Shown: positions 5,268 to 5,548 of the stretch, in pieces | How the letters are laid out: the number at the start of each line of letters is the position of its first letter | Position numbering within the stretch: the stretch's first letter is position 1 | Origin: Pseudomonadota bacterium | GTDB lineage: Bacteria > Pseudomonadota > Alphaproteobacteria > Rhizobiales > Rhizobiaceae | Reading direction: 5' to 3' | DNA: 5,548 nt | NCBI GenBank assembly: GCA_003242525.1 | Contig: QGUU01000195.1 | Span: 1-5,548, forward strand | Notes under the pieces: model-generated | Told to the model about the DNA's origin: nothing | The model's database searches: none | The model's input: only the letters and a program-made list of their open reading frames with translations | Translations under genes and position numbers: made by a program

Positions 5268-5548
5268 ATGATGCGTGGGCTTACCAGAACCCTGACATTG
5301 CTTGCCGCGATTGTCCTTGCCTCGTGCAACAGCGCGAGCGACGTGCTGACTTCGGCCGCCACGCCACAGGCAGCGCAGCCGGAACCGTCGAAACAGGACG
5401 GCGACATGCAAGCCACCGGCAACGCCCCCGCCGGAACCGCTGCGACATCGCTCCCGCCCTCCTCGCCCGCACAATCAGCGGCAGTAACCGGCCGGCCCAG
5501 GATACAGATCGCGCCCCTTGTCGGTACATCTGTAGAGGCCGCCGCACC
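5268..5548 (+). CDS. Predicted lipoprotein, N-terminal part (3' end beyond the window)
   Basis: An open frame from ATG 5268 runs off the right edge: 93 full codons plus two bases. It begins with a signal peptide (MMRGLTRTLTLLAAIVLASC) in which Arg3 and Arg7 precede a hydrophobic core, ending in a lipobox Leu17-Ala18-Ser19-Cys20. Cys20 should be diacylated by Lgt, and Asn at +2 (not Asp) would favour outer-membrane sorting under the E. coli rule. After the cysteine comes a low-complexity linker (about 21-75) rich in Ala, Pro, Ser, Gln and Thr, then a more ordered RIQIAPLVGTSVEAAA. I recall similar uncharacterised rhizobial proteins but cannot name a domain. A GGAGGA at 5250-5255 lies 12 bases upstream, rather far; an upstream in-frame stop (5235-5237) and the signal peptide fix the start. 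It lies 38 bases after the M24 gene, probably in the same transcript. Confidence 0.78.
   Translation, partial: MMRGLTRTLTLLAAIVLASCNSASDVLTSAATPQAAQPEPSKQDGDMQATGNAPAGTAATSLPPSSPAQSAAVTGRPRIQIAPLVGTSVEAAA

Overview
The window is GC-rich chromosomal DNA. The proteins read like those of an alphaproteobacterium of the order Hyphomicrobiales (Rhizobiales), probably a Mesorhizobium/Phyllobacteriaceae-type genome. This rests on the recalled gene order ubiK <-> lgt - NDUFAF7-like methyltransferase - pgeF - M24 protein, the YbjN-type protein next door, the TTG-started lgt, and a cluster of GANTC (CcrM-type) sites in the main intergenic region. No tRNA, rRNA, CRISPR array, insertion sequence or phage gene was seen.

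Layout. The left end (1-486, minus strand) holds a nearly complete YbjN-domain protein running off the edge. A non-coding stretch (487-817) follows, with a perfect spaced inverted repeat, degenerate GCGATT repeats forming a hairpin, and clustered GANTC sites. A small UbiK/BMFP-family gene (818-1126, minus) comes next, divergent from a plus-strand gene train across a 122-bp shared upstream region. The train is lgt (prolipoprotein diacylglyceryl transferase), a COG1565/NDUFAF7-like SAM methyltransferase overlapping it by ATGA, pgeF after a 95-bp gap, an M24 'pita-bread' protein overlapping pgeF by one base, and 38 bp later the start of a lipoprotein that leaves the right edge.

How the genes may work together. 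Two themes share the neighbourhood. One is the cell envelope: Lgt lipidates lipoproteins, PgeF corrects peptidoglycan precursors, and the last gene encodes a predicted Lgt substrate. The other is respiration: UbiK assists ubiquinone synthesis, and the NDUFAF7-like methyltransferase is related to the complex I assembly factor. Tight overlaps suggest at least two translationally coupled pairs (lgt/methyltransferase and pgeF/M24).

The most notable observation is that the M24 protein keeps the whole fold but has lost all five canonical metal ligands, so the usual label 'Xaa-Pro aminopeptidase' is probably wrong. Otherwise this looks like an ordinary conserved housekeeping region; I see no sign of a new defence, mobile or biosynthetic system.
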